DNA of 64,000 nucleotides from SAR202 cluster bacterium bin22. GTDB taxonomy: Bacteria > Chloroflexota > Dehalococcoidia > Lucifugimonadales > UBA3495. Location: NCBI GenBank assembly GCA_002238505.1, contig MPMM01000004.1:1-64000 (forward strand), read 5' to 3'. The notes under the pieces were generated by a model that was given only the letters and a program-made list of their open reading frames with translations, did not search any database and was not told where the DNA came from. Of this stretch, positions 7,519 through 17,704 are shown in pieces. Every line of letters starts with the position of its first letter. The stretch's first letter is position 1. Made by a program: the position numbers and the translations under genes.

Positions 7519-9128
7519 GACTGACCTCCTGTTTTCAGTTCGGTAGACTCGGTGGATTGGGTTGGCTGATGGCACTGGCCTTTGGCATGGGCGAAGACGC
7601 TTCCCGGGCGGGCGAAGCGGCCCCCTGGCAACGGTTCAGGATGTTCCGGGATTTCCTGCTGTTCCAGGGCCTGCACAAGGATGCGCTCCACCCGGCCCAC
7701 GTCGATGAGGTCCACCTCCAGGGCTTTGCGGCAGGCGGCGTCCAGACGCTGGGGAGTGTAGCGTTGTCCCAGGCGAATGAGCTTGTGGCCCTGCCGGATT
7801 CGTGACCAGGGCAGGGGGCCGTCGAAGAGGCGGTGGGCGAACTCGCCCACCGCGGGGCCCTGCTCCTGTGCGCTGTGCTTGATACCGTCGGGCGCCCGTA
7901 GGGTGTAGGCGCTCAACTCGGCGGGGTAGTCGGCAGTGTCGGTGGACCGGCCGCCCCGGGGCTGGCGGGGATGGACCTTGACCAACTGACCCCGGTGGAA
8001 GATGCGCACCAGCTTCACGCCCAGGCCGACTTCCACCTGCTGCCCGGGCGGGCACAGGGTGGAGGGAACGGAGTAAAGTGCGTACTGGCAGGCCACGTGG
8101 TGATCGGGGTGGACCTTGGCGCAGCGCCAGTGGGTGACTTCGTAGGGCTCGCCGTCCCAGGGGAGCATGGCTGGCCGCTCCTCGTCCAGGAAGACCTGCA
8201 GGGGCTGGCGGCGGGTGGTCCCGTGGATGCGCATTCCGGCAACGTCGCGGCACCAGCGGGCCGCCTCAGAGCGGAGGTGGTTCAGGTCCTTGAACTCGCC
8301 GCCCTTGAAGAAGCGTTCCCGGGCGTACTGGACGCCCCGCTCCACTATGGGCTTGTCCCTGGGGTGGCGCACCCGGGCCGGATCGGTGATGAAGCCCCGG
8401 TGCTGGGAGTATTCCAGGAAGCCCCGGGTGAGACGCGGGTGCAGGGCGTCGGCTTCGGCCACCGCGGCGGGGAAGTTGTCGATGACCAGGTATTTGGGGA
8501 TGCCACCGAAGAAGGCCCAGGCGGCCTCCAGTCCTGCGATCACATCCTCCAGCTTCTGGCCGTAGGCGGGCCACAGGAAGCTGTGCCGGGAGTAGGTCAG
8601 CACCACCAGCAGCGCCCATACCGCCTGCCTTTTGCCGGTCTCCTGGTCAAGGATGTAGCCCAGGCGACCGAAGTCCAGTTCGGCTACTTCCCCAGGGGCG
8701 CTCTCTCCCATGCGCACCGTGTTGGTTCGGCGTCGCCGCCACTGGCGGCGGTCCACAAAGCGATGCAGCGAGGTATACGGCACCCGGCAATCCCGCTCCG
8801 CCAGCAACTCCTGGATGCGGGTCAGTTGCAAGCGGTCAACGGTAATCCACTGGTAAATCTGGTCCGCCCACGGGGCCAGCTTCTCCACCGTGGGCGCTTC
8901 CCCCTGCCGTGGACCGGAGCGGCCGATGGCAGCCAGGCTGCTGAGTTGCTCCTCATCCGGCCCAGGGCCGTCTCGGGCGATGCCCATCGTCTCGGCCGCC
9001 GAGATGTACCTGCCCACCGTATCTTTCGACAGTCCCGTGCCCGAGGCTATGTGGCGCCGGCTCTCCCCAGCCTGCCAGCGCCGGATCACTTCAGATATTT
9101 CCACTCTGAATACCTCCTTGTAAGCCAT
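7515..9128 (-). CDS. istA: IS21-family transposase IstA
   Basis: A 537-residue DDE transposase. The N-terminus has a helix-turn-helix (RRHIASGTGLSKDTVGRYI, residues about 24-42) that would bind the terminal repeats. The rve-type catalytic core contains Asp in AELDFGRLG, Asp in LVIDNFPAAV and Glu in KPIVERGVQYA. The C-terminal beta-barrel region has DHHVACQYALYSVP, a typical IstA stretch. Length and motifs are complete, so it is probably functional. It is transcribed leftwards from just inside the right terminal repeats, as the first gene of the istAB operon. A decayed relative of this gene lies at about 46.0-46.4 kb. Confidence 0.95.
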   Translation of the reverse strand: MAYKEVFRVEISEVIRRWQAGESRRHIASGTGLSKDTVGRYISAAETMGIARDGPGPDEEQLSSLAAIGRSGPRQGEAPTVEKLAPWADQIYQWITVDRLQLTRIQELLAERDCRVPYTSLHRFVDRRQWRRRRTNTVRMGESAPGEVAELDFGRLGYILDQETGKRQAVWALLVVLTYSRHSFLWPAYGQKLEDVIAGLEAAWAFFGGIPKYLVIDNFPAAVAEADALHPRLTRGFLEYSQHRGFITDPARVRHPRDKPIVERGVQYARERFFKGGEFKDLNHLRSEAARWCRDVAGMRIHGTTRRQPLQVFLDEERPAMLPWDGEPYEVTHWRCAKVHPDHHVACQYALYSVPSTLCPPGQQVEVGLGVKLVRIFHRGQLVKVHPRQPRGGRSTDTADYPAELSAYTLRAPDGIKHSAQEQGPAVGEFAHRLFDGPLPWSRIRQGHKLIRLGQRYTPQRLDAACRKALEVDLIDVGRVERILVQALEQQEIPEHPEPLPGGRFARPGSVFAHAKGQCHQPTQSTESTELKTGGQS

Positions 9129-9493
9129 CGCCGCACCTCGATTTCAGGTGCAGAAATGGTCTCCCATCAGGCGCTCAGAGTGTCCTAATGACCCTGGTTT
9201 TCTGTCCTAATGATTGTGGTTATTTCGGGGATTTCTGTCCTAATGTTCCTGGTTATTCACAAATAGGGCGCAGTGGCCAAGCCCCAGTAGATAGTTCCTG
9301 ACTGTGTAGAGATGTTGGTGCCGGACAAGTATGGTACATGGAGATTTACAGATAGACAGTACTATTCTTGAGTTGCGGTTGTGGACCCCTTGACGATTAC
9401 AGCCAAACCCCTAAAGTTAGTCCGATTCAATTGGCCCGGACCCCACTAGTCCAATTGCCCTATCAGAACATGATCCAACAGCTTAATCGGCCT

Positions 9494-9499
9494 TATAAT
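9494..9499 (+). promoter_or_regulatory. -10 box TATAAT upstream of the SMC-like gene
   Basis: A perfect TATAAT lies 27 bases before the start codon at 9526. No good -35 box is seen 16-18 bases upstream (the best is TGATCC), so the promoter is either of the extended or activated type, or the match is chance. The spacing to the gene is right for a short leader. Confidence 0.4.
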
Positions 9500-9525
9500 G
9501 CTCCAAGGCTAGTGAGGTAACCCGA

Positions 9526-12330
9526 ATGAACGATACGCATCAGCATCGGGCAGGCGATGAAGCACTAAGTCGCCTGTCAATGAACCTAGGCGCGGGGGGA
9601 GACCTAGTCCGTGCTTTCCCAGGAAGCGCAGGTGCCGAACACCCCAATTGGTTCGAGACGTGGTTTCAGGCAAGGATAGAACAGCATCTTTCTGGAACTT
9701 TGTCAGAATCTGACACCGTTCTACCCTTTGATCTTCCCTCAGACTTAGGTGAGGCTGCCCTGCCGATTCCGTCCGTCAAGTTGAAGTCGTTGCAGGCCCA
9801 TTACTTCCGGGGCTTCCGTGAATGCGTCGGACCAGTCAATTTGGGAGACGATTTTATAGTCATCGAAGGTCGAAATAGCTCAGGAAAAACCAGCTTGGCT
9901 GAAGCCCTCGAATGGCTGTTTACAGGTTCGCTTTCGCGTCGGGAAAGCAGCGACACTGGCAACGCTCGCGAGCTAGAAGGCTGCGTAGCCAATCAGTTTC
10001 GCCCAGCTGGAGTTGACACGTGGGTGAGCGCGTCATTTGCCCTTTCTTCCGGAGGGGAGGATGACCAAGAATTCGTCCTGCGGCGCGAGCTGACCGAGGA
10101 TTACGGTACGACTTCGACCGCAGTATGCAAGTCTATCTTGTTTCTCGACGCTGACAAACTGACTCTCGATGCTGAGCGAAAGGTCTTGGACAGGTTTTTT
10201 GCAGGGGTCCCGCCACTCCTAATGCAGCACACACTACGAGATTTTGTTCAAGGCGCACCTAGAAAAAGACGTGAGTATTTTGAACGGTTGTTGCGACTTG
10301 ATGGACTTACTGACCTCATTCGCCAGGCTGTGGTAACCGATGACAGGGCAGCGGACTTCCCTAGTCCCAAGGGCGACACGTTTCTTCGCGCGTGGCGCGA
10401 GTTACGATCTATGCTGGGGAACGGGGAGTCTATCAAGGCTCACGGACAGGCGTTTTCCGACGGAAGTGGCGACGCCCAGCAGAGAATCTCGGACGCTTTA
10501 TACTCAGTGGCACAAAATGAGTTTCCAGCCCTCCTAAATGGACTGAGTGAAGAAGAGCAGATCGTATCGGCTCTCAAAGATGAGCAAGTGAGAGTTCGAC
10601 AGGCGTCGTTTCCGATTTTAGCTCGACTTCGGCCTCGCAGGCAGTTGTCTGAAGATGCAGAGGGGCTGGTTTCTCTTGATAATGTGGACCAACTCGCCCA
10701 AGGAATACGGGACGCCTGGGCAGAATACGGGCCGGTTCACTTGGCTGCGCGAGCAATAGGTGAAAAGAACCTAGCAGTTTCTAGAGCGTTCAAACTTCTT
10801 TTGGACGCGGGAACAATCGAGCATGGAAAAGACTCTCAACCTTGTCCACTGTGTGCCTATGAGCACATCGAGACACTTTCCACCTGCAGGGTTGAGACCA
10901 TCGAAGGTTGGAACCCCATCCGAGAAGCTGAACAGAAGGCCAGCGAATCGTTAAAAAAAGCAATGAATTCCCTTCTGGCTTTAATAGGCGAGGCAATCGA
11001 AAACTATGACGCCCTTCTGCCACCACCTCCGTCTGACCAAGATTGGGAAGAGGCCCTCGAGGATGTGGGTAACGATTTGAAGGGTATAGCAACGGTGCTT
11101 AAGGATGTGATAGGAACACAGACTGAGCTGCATTTAAACATGTCTAGGGCCAAGACAATGGTCGTCACCGGGATTTCCCATCCTGCTAGCTCGGAACAGT
11201 GCGAATCTTTCATAACCCAATGCTTTGATACGATTAATGGTTTTGACAGTATGCTAACGTCGGCGAGAAGCTACAGAGACGCCTTCGTGGCTGTCGAACA
11301 AGCAGTTGGCAAGGAAGCCAGTACGGACGATAGCTATCGCCTCAGAGAACACCTAATAGCATGCATCGACGAAGCAGGGTCAATTTGCGAAGACCTCCTT
11401 TGGGAGCACGCGAAGGAGTTAGCGAAGAAAGAACTGGGGCAAATTAGAACATCTCTGATAACCTACAGACAGCAGTTCCTAGAATCCAGGAGAATGGCGT
11501 TTAATGACGGCATTGAGGAAGTCTGGTCTGCCCTTCGAAAGGATCGATACTCCTCCTTTAGCCAACTCCACATACCTGCACCAAGGGGCAGAGGATTTCC
11601 AATTGAGATAGAGCTGAAGGCCCTACTAGACGACAGAAGTGATCAAAAGGAAGTAGACGCGCTCCGAGTATTCAGTGAATCTCAGGTGAATGCTTTAGGG
11701 GTAGCAGCTTTCGTAACTAGAGCCCAGTTGCTGGGCCATAAAATCCTTGTACTGGACGATCCCGTACAGTCGATGGACGAAGAACATTTTAAGACATTCG
11801 CAAGGGACCTTATCCCAAATGTGCTGAATCAAGGCATTCAGGTGATTCTCTTAACTCACAACGAGACCTTCGCGCGAGATGTAAGCCACTTCCACTACGA
11901 CCGCCCTGATTACGTCACAATGTCGATTAGGCATTCCAGGAGTGAGGGCTCAGTCGTCGAGGAAGGTAACCGAAGAGTAGCCGAACGGTTGAAGTTAGCA
12001 GAGCATAAATTAGAGCAAGGGCTCTTTGATGAATCATGGAAGTACATTCGATTCGCCATAGAAAGACTTTACATCATCAGTTATGCAAAGTATGGACCAT
12101 CTAGCTTTAATCCAGAGAGTTGGCAACATCAAACTGCCGAATCCATGTGGAACAGTGGTGCAAAGGAGGTCATACTTTCGAGGCTAACGGACTCGGAAAG
12201 TCGCCTAAAAGACATTCTCGACATGACGGTCGGTGGTGCCCACGACATTCAATCCAAGGGAGAGACTGACATAAGAGATAGCCTGATCTTTCTTCGCCAA
12301 TCCCTGAACGACTTGCAAATCGGCGGATAG
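9526..12330 (+). CDS. Zinc-hook SMC/Rad50-like ATPase, possible RloC-like defence protein
   Basis: A 934-residue ATPase. Walker A is at residues 115-122 (GRNSSGKT), a CPLC zinc-hook motif lies at about 440 between helical coiled-coil-like arms, and Walker B is at about 742 (LVLDDPVQSMDE) followed by the His loop (VILLTHNE). It is thus a Rad50/SMC-type protein carrying both ATPase halves. After the ATPase there is a roughly 115-residue helical domain with an Arg-x3-Glu pair (RFAIE, about 840) and a later His in GGAHD. This layout (zinc hook plus C-terminal R-E-H helical domain) is that of RloC, a phage-defence anticodon nuclease; the equivalence is my inference. An N-terminal extension of about 85 residues precedes the ATPase. 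It stands alone, between the IS21 element and the convergent nuclease-helicase. The start ATG is behind GAGGTAACCCG. Confidence 0.75.
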   Translation: MNDTHQHRAGDEALSRLSMNLGAGGDLVRAFPGSAGAEHPNWFETWFQARIEQHLSGTLSESDTVLPFDLPSDLGEAALPIPSVKLKSLQAHYFRGFRECVGPVNLGDDFIVIEGRNSSGKTSLAEALEWLFTGSLSRRESSDTGNARELEGCVANQFRPAGVDTWVSASFALSSGGEDDQEFVLRRELTEDYGTTSTAVCKSILFLDADKLTLDAERKVLDRFFAGVPPLLMQHTLRDFVQGAPRKRREYFERLLRLDGLTDLIRQAVVTDDRAADFPSPKGDTFLRAWRELRSMLGNGESIKAHGQAFSDGSGDAQQRISDALYSVAQNEFPALLNGLSEEEQIVSALKDEQVRVRQASFPILARLRPRRQLSEDAEGLVSLDNVDQLAQGIRDAWAEYGPVHLAARAIGEKNLAVSRAFKLLLDAGTIEHGKDSQPCPLCAYEHIETLSTCRVETIEGWNPIREAEQKASESLKKAMNSLLALIGEAIENYDALLPPPPSDQDWEEALEDVGNDLKGIATVLKDVIGTQTELHLNMSRAKTMVVTGISHPASSEQCESFITQCFDTINGFDSMLTSARSYRDAFVAVEQAVGKEASTDDSYRLREHLIACIDEAGSICEDLLWEHAKELAKKELGQIRTSLITYRQQFLESRRMAFNDGIEEVWSALRKDRYSSFSQLHIPAPRGRGFPIEIELKALLDDRSDQKEVDALRVFSESQVNALGVAAFVTRAQLLGHKILVLDDPVQSMDEEHFKTFARDLIPNVLNQGIQVILLTHNETFARDVSHFHYDRPDYVTMSIRHSRSEGSVVEEGNRRVAERLKLAEHKLEQGLFDESWKYIRFAIERLYIISYAKYGPSSFNPESWQHQTAESMWNSGAKEVILSRLTDSESRLKDILDMTVGGAHDIQSKGETDIRDSLIFLRQSLNDLQIGG

Positions 12331-12345
12331 TTGATCCATTACTCG

Positions 12346-15300
12346 TTAAAGTTTGAATGGAGCCGAGTAGGAAACTTCCTCCGCCAACTCCCTATAGCGG
12401 CAGAAGGCGTTGGCCAGTTGCATCTGCCTCGGGGTTCGGCACTCGGGTGCGAACAGTTCGGGAGAACCGACCAGCACACAGACGCAGCGCGCCCGGGACG
12501 TGGCCACGTTTAGACGATTCAGGCTGTAGAGGAACTCCATCCCATGCGGGGCATCCGCCGGAGCCGAGGTTGCCATGGAATAAATTACCACCGGCGCCTC
12601 CTGGCCCTGGAACTTGTCCACCGTGCCCACCCTCGCCCCGGGCAGCCGCTCCTGAATACTGAAAACCTGGGCGTTATAGGGCGCGATGATCAGGACGTCC
12701 TCCAAGGTCACCGGTTTCTCCCGCTCCTGCTGGTCAACCCAGGAGGAAGCGCCCTCGACCAAACTGCGCACCAGGCTGGCCACCAGGTCCGCTTCCTCAT
12801 CAGAATAGTTGTGGTTTCCCTGGTGGGACACCGGCAGGAAACGCAGGCCGGTCCCGTTCACCGGACCGGCGGAGACCACCCTCTGGATCTCCAGCCCGTG
12901 GCGGGAACCAAGTTTTCCCTCGTAGAACACCTCAGAAGTAAAGGCACAGATGTCCGGGTGCAGCCGCCAGGTCTCCTCTAGGAACAGGCCCTGTTCGGCG
13001 GATATGGTCTGGCGGCCCGCCAGCAGGTGGCCCAGGGCCGAAACCTCGGTGCCATCGGGATGAGTGCCCTGGGTGGGCTGGTCCAGCTGCTGCGGGTCGC
13101 CCAGCAGCACCAGGTTCGGGCCGGCGTGGGAGATGGCCAGCACGTTGGCCAGGGACATCTGTGCAGCCTCGTCAACGAACAATACGTCCACCGAGTCCTG
13201 GGCTTCGGGCCTGGCCCAGAGCCACGAGGTGCCCGCGGCCAACTGGCAGTTACCAGCCAGTGCACGAAATACCCTCCCGTTGTCCGCGATCAGTTCAATG
13301 CGGGGATCGTGGGCTTAATCCCCTTGGTAGGAGCTGATCTTCCGCGCCGCCCGCAGATCCAGGTCCTGTTCTGCAGCGGCTGACATGGCCGCCTCCAGCA
13401 AGTTTACGATCACCTTGTGGCTGTTGGCGGTGATCCCGACCCGCGCTCCGTTCCTCACCAGTTCGCAGATCATGCGGGCGCCAGTAAAGGTCTTGCCTGC
13501 GCCCGGGGGACCCTGTATGGGCAGAACGCCGAATCCTCCCCTGGCAGCAATGCGCAGGGCTGCGTCCAGGGCGGTTTCCCCCGGCAGTCGAACGGGCTCA
13601 CCGTCCAGTCGCGGAGCTTCGCGCAGGATCAGGGCGCGAGCCGCTCCGTATGCGCCGTCCCCGGTGACACCCCGGTCAGCCACGAACTCGCCGACGCGCA
13701 CCAGGGCCCGTTTGTGCGCGTCGGTTGGGACCAGGTCGTGGGCAAACACCGCTTCGGGATGCGTGTCGGCGAGGGCTACAGGTTTGTCAATGTCCGCCGT
13801 GCCGGCCTGCGTGTCGAGGGACACCAACTTCCCAAAGCGATCCCCGCCCGGCACCCGCAGTTCTTCGCCGCCGCGCAGGGAGGTCTCCTGGACCGGAAAT
13901 CGGTAACGGTGTATTGGCCTTCGGGCCGTGCCGCCCGCCTGGCCGATGTACTGCAGTTGGGACAGGGCGCCCCGCTCATCTATGAGCTCCTCCACCGAGC
14001 AATCGCTCAGCCGGAAGAACTCCCACCACACCGCCTTTTCCTCCCGCCGGTGCCAGTCCAGGATGTTGGCCAATACCCACCGGGCCTGCTGCTCGGGCCT
14101 GCGATCCTCGGGCGGTATGGGTACGTCCCCGGCAATGCGTTCGCCCAGGGCCTGGATCATCTGCTGCCATTCGGTCAGTTGCTCCGAGGCCTCTCCCACA
14201 CCCGGCCCCGGCCTTTCGATTACCGCGCCGCCGTCAACCAGTTCCTGGCGGATATCCTCCAGCCAGCTGCGAAGCCGGAATGTTGACTCGCAATCGTCCC
14301 GGTTGTAGCCCTCTACGGCAGCCTTGTGCTCCTCCCTGATGACTTCGGGGAAGCCCAGTTCCAGCGGAGCGCAGACGGCGTAAAGGGCCGAGTTGGCCTC
14401 GCCCAGTGGCACCTTCCTGGTGAATCCATAGAATTTCTCCAACTCCTTTATCGAGTAGCTCTCCACGCTGGCGCGCAGGCCGCCCCGCACCACCCGGTAG
14501 AGGTCGACGAAAAGGCCGGCCCGCAGCATCCGGTCAACCTCGGCCTCACGGGTTGCGTGACGCCCCATGAGCCGTTTCATCGCGCTGGGCTCGTAGGGCG
14601 CGTAGTGGTATATGTGAAGATCGGGGTGCGATTCCCATCGCTCCATCACCCAGTCCACGAAATCCTCGAAGACACGCTTCTCCTCCGCGGCCGACAGGGC
14701 CCAGAGCCCGGTGTATTCCGGTTCATCCCTCTCGGTGGCTGCCAGATATCCGAACAGGTACTCGAAGCCGCCAGGCCCCACGAAGGGGTCGCCCTCGAAG
14801 TCGAAGAAGACATCGCCCGCCGATGGCGCGGGCAACATGGCCAGGCCTACGTCCGATTCAGGTCCCAATGTCTCGTAGACAGCGTGGCCCTCCGACCGGC
14901 CCTCCACCTGGACCCGGGCCTGCTCACGGATTCTCTCGTAGCTGACCGGCGCGCCCCGGTCCGGTTTCCACGGGAAGGGAAGGGGCGTAACCGCCAGACC
15001 GGCTGTTGTTGATACGTCCCGGCCGGTCAGCTCGCCAATCTGCAGGCTCGAGATGCCCGCCACCAGGCAGAGATGATCGTCCCGACGCCGGCGGCTATCG
15101 CATTCGCGACTCCACCGGCACATCTCGCAGTGCTCCCTGGGGTCGGGATAGCTTTCCCCAATTCCGTTGGCCACGGCCGACTCCAGCCAGGCCCTCACCA
15201 GTCGATAGTAGGCGGCGTAATCGCCGGTCCGGTACATCTGGGGCTCGAATTCCGTCCACGGGGCGACCACGTACATGCGTTCAGGGAGCAGACCCTGTAC

Positions 15301-15771
15301 CCCGCCTACCAGGTCGGAATACAGGGATAACTGCAGCACGGTGCCGCTCCTGGTTTCGCGAGCCAGCTTGGTGTCGATGACCTCGTAGGACCAGGTGCCC
15401 AGGCTGCTGGGCGCCTCAACCCGCCGCAGGATGTCCATCCTTCCACCCCAGTTTCCCTGGACCAGGGCGCCCTGCACGATGATCTCTCTGCCAGCACGCA
15501 TGGCCTTCACCGTTGCCTCGACGGCGGTCGCGTACAGGCCGGTTCCTTCGACCGTCGTCACCTCGGCGCCAGCATCCGCCAGATGCTGGATGTAGGCCTG
15601 TTCGTGGGCCAGGCCTCGTTCCCACAACAGGTCCAGTGTGGGGTCCCAGTGACCGGGAGCAGCGCGCGTGCCGAGCGCCACCTCGTGGTTGAGCTCCGTC
15701 AGACGCCGGCAGGCCAGATGGTTCACCAGGTCGCTGGCGCTCAGCCGAATTGTTCCAGTCACATTATCCAT
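12346..15771 (-). pseudogene. RecB-like nuclease / SF1 helicase fusion with an in-frame stop
   Basis: One reading frame of 1142 codons interrupted only by TAA at 13315-13317. The N-terminal half is a TM0106-type RecB-like nuclease: VIDTKLA (about 133), a Cys cluster CEMCRWSRECD followed by another Cys (214-235) that could hold an Fe-S cluster, and an RNase-H-like block VFFDFEGDPF (about 320). The second half is a Dna2/UPF1-like SF1 helicase: Walker A GPPGAGKT (about 754), Walker B VLFVDEAAQM, motif III LLGDPQQL, motif V VDKFQGQEAP, motif VI LNVATSRAR. The stop lies between motifs I and II; the frame continues AHDPRIELIADNG on the other side. Full-length relatives are read as DNA repair or defence nucleases. 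It is probably inactivated by one substitution, or this is a base-call error. It converges on the SMC-like gene. Confidence 0.85.
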
Positions 15772-15973
15772 ATTGAAGTCCCTCCGCCCTGCAGCCAGAT
15801 TCTGTCCCCGGTTTTGAGAGAGGCGGAGTCGGGCCCCGCCATCCCTTCAAATACAACTCAAACACAACGTAAATGAGAGTGGGCTGCCCCCGCAAGCCAA
15901 TACGCTATTTTCGCCGGCGTCCAGTGAAATCGTTTCAATAGGATGATGGGAGGCACCCTTGGTCTCTCAGCAG

Positions 15974-17056
15974 CTAGGTAAAGATGTGGCGGTAGCTGGT
16001 TTCAGTCGGCCTATAGTGGTTTATGAGTTTGCTTATGGCGTCTTCGGTGTGATCCGCCAACGGACCGATGCATGCAATAACTCCCAACCTGTTGTTGTAG
16101 TCTTGAGACCCCCGTACCCTCTTCGAATTGGTATGTTCCGCCGGGTACCTGGAACTGGTCGCATGGGGCGTGGTAACCGTGGCACAGAGAAACAGCCAAC
16201 CCAGGGATGTCAACCAGTTGGCGACGTAGAGCAGCAATGTCCGCATATTGATCCTCTCAGGCCATTGTCTTACATCAGTGTGGCGAAACAGTTGCTCTAA
16301 GCTGTCGTCCAGGAACTGCTGCGCCAGACTCGCCAGTATTGAATTGGATGGAGAATCCGACTCCTGCCCCGGAAATCGTCTGGGCAATCCAGCGTGGGCT
16401 GGACTGAACGTCCAGGTGTCTGCGTTGACCTCCCGGTTCAACAGGGGCCTTGGATCAACATATTGGTTGGGGATTCCGTTGATGTACTGGCGCCACATGT
16501 CGGTAAAATATTCATGAAAGGCAATGAATGCTTCCACCATTTGGGGGGAGAAGGCCTTGGTCAAGCTTCTCCATTCTTCCACCTCCAGTGCCCTGTTACC
16601 CAGATGTCCCCTGCTTTCGGGAAGCACCTGCTTCCATGCATATTGGACGCCCTTCCTGACCCTCCTGTTTCCTGGCCCACTCAGCACCAGTCTGGTCAAT
16701 TCGTTGGCTGCATAAGTTCCGCCCGGTTTCACCAGGACCCTTGAGACATCTTCAGCCAGCTGACTGCCGGTCAACATTTGGGCGATGAGCTCGACGAAGG
16801 CGCCGATGGTGTTGTGGCTCATGGCCCTGGCTTCGGCGTACGTTATCCCGTTGGCGAGCATCAACGCTTTGGTGACCTTCTCGCACGCCTGTTGCACCTG
16901 GGTTACCGCCTCAACCAGTAATTCTGGCTCAGCCTGTCCAACTATGAGCTGAGCTGTCCTGGCATTGACGTGAGCGCGTTCCAACCATTGGCGCGCGTCC
17001 AGGATTTCCTCAGGCGTTCGTCCAAGCCAGTTTCGATCGATCAGCATAGGCTTCAT
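15974..17056 (-). CDS. HEPN-like helical protein with possible membrane segment
   Basis: A 360-residue protein. Residues about 20-80 read ARQWLERAHVNARTAQL, then an Ala/Val/Gln stretch, then QQACEKVTKALMLANG and a conserved-looking SHNTIGAF. This is the pattern of HEPN-domain proteins (W-x3-A, QA-x-EK-x-x-KAL, then H). The Arg-x4-6-His ribonuclease motif is not obvious, so it may not be a nuclease. A hydrophobic stretch LLLYVANWLTSLGWLFL lies near residue 275. The C-terminal 60 residues look low in conservation. It sits between the nuclease-helicase and the YhaO/YhaN pair, in a defence-like neighbourhood. Specific function is unknown. Confidence 0.55.
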   Translation of the reverse strand: MKPMLIDRNWLGRTPEEILDARQWLERAHVNARTAQLIVGQAEPELLVEAVTQVQQACEKVTKALMLANGITYAEARAMSHNTIGAFVELIAQMLTGSQLAEDVSRVLVKPGGTYAANELTRLVLSGPGNRRVRKGVQYAWKQVLPESRGHLGNRALEVEEWRSLTKAFSPQMVEAFIAFHEYFTDMWRQYINGIPNQYVDPRPLLNREVNADTWTFSPAHAGLPRRFPGQESDSPSNSILASLAQQFLDDSLEQLFRHTDVRQWPERINMRTLLLYVANWLTSLGWLFLCATVTTPHATSSRYPAEHTNSKRVRGSQDYNNRLGVIACIGPLADHTEDAISKLINHYRPTETSYRHIFT

Positions 17057-17704
17057 GCGCAGGTACTACTCCATCTACCCCTTGCGAACCGCGCACAGCG
17101 AATGCGCCGGTGGCTTCCTCGTATGGTTAACTTCCAGTGTAGTGAGAGACCATCCAGCGGGACAAGTATTAACTGTCAGTTCAACCTCTACTCGGCGTGG
17201 CAAGCTGAACTTTACGAGGCCCTACCACTTCATTAGCCGATACCTGAGCGAACGCGCGAGCAAACAGGGGCAGATCCGGCGACCTAGTGTCGTCCGATCC
17301 CGACCGCGCGGATAGGTTTCCTGGGCGTGGCTTTGGAGTGCGAGTTGAGGATCTTCCCTGCATCAGGTCACAGAGTTGCCGATCCACCAGGCTCCGGTTC
17401 TCCTTCCATCGGTTACTTCCTGGCAGAGCAACGGCATGCAACTGCCGGCCGTTCTTCAGGACCTCCTCTTGAGCCTCCAGGTTGTCAGTTCTGCTCTAAT
17501 TAACTTCGAGCATAACGATACTCTTTTCCTTGTCCAACACGGACTGTTAGATGCCCAGACCGAATCGGACTGTTGTCACCAGCATCGTCTCTCATTACTG
17601 ACATGAGACGGGTGTCAAACGAGCCAAGAGTTGCTAGAATCCCATAGCCCTGACGGTACCGAAACCCGCGAGTGTCCCACTATCCCAGTAAGGACCGAAC
17701 AACC
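17057..17704. other. Intergenic stretch, divergent promoter region
   Basis: About 650 bases between two divergent genes (HEPN-like to the left, YhaO-like to the right). Short open frames occur on both strands but none has a ribosome binding site or recognisable similarity. I see no hairpin with a T-run and no repeat. Confidence 0.35.

Larger units (their letters stand above)
6653..9260 (-). mobile_element. IS21-family insertion sequence with target duplication
   Basis: A 2.6-kb element carrying istA and istB. Both ends carry the multiple terminal repeats typical of IS21: two copies of CCARGRTCATTAGGACA at the left (6663-6679, 6687-6703) and three of the complement at the right (9181-9197, 9203-9219, 9236-9252). 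Both termini read inward as GTG, giving GTGTCGTTATCC and GTGAATAACC. The bases immediately outside are AAATAGG(G) on each side (6646-6652 and 9261-9267), a 7-8 bp target duplication. Intact genes, intact ends and an intact duplication mean a fairly recent insertion. Confidence 0.9.

Noticed and set aside
7971-9188. 405-codon open frame on the plus strand opposite istA
   Set aside because: It is the antisense of a clear transposase gene in GC-rich DNA; long antisense frames are expected there and the sequence matches no family.
17672-17704. Upstream ATG for the YhaO-like gene
   Set aside because: It would add 11 residues before the strand that starts the family; the ATG at 17705 gives the expected N-terminus.
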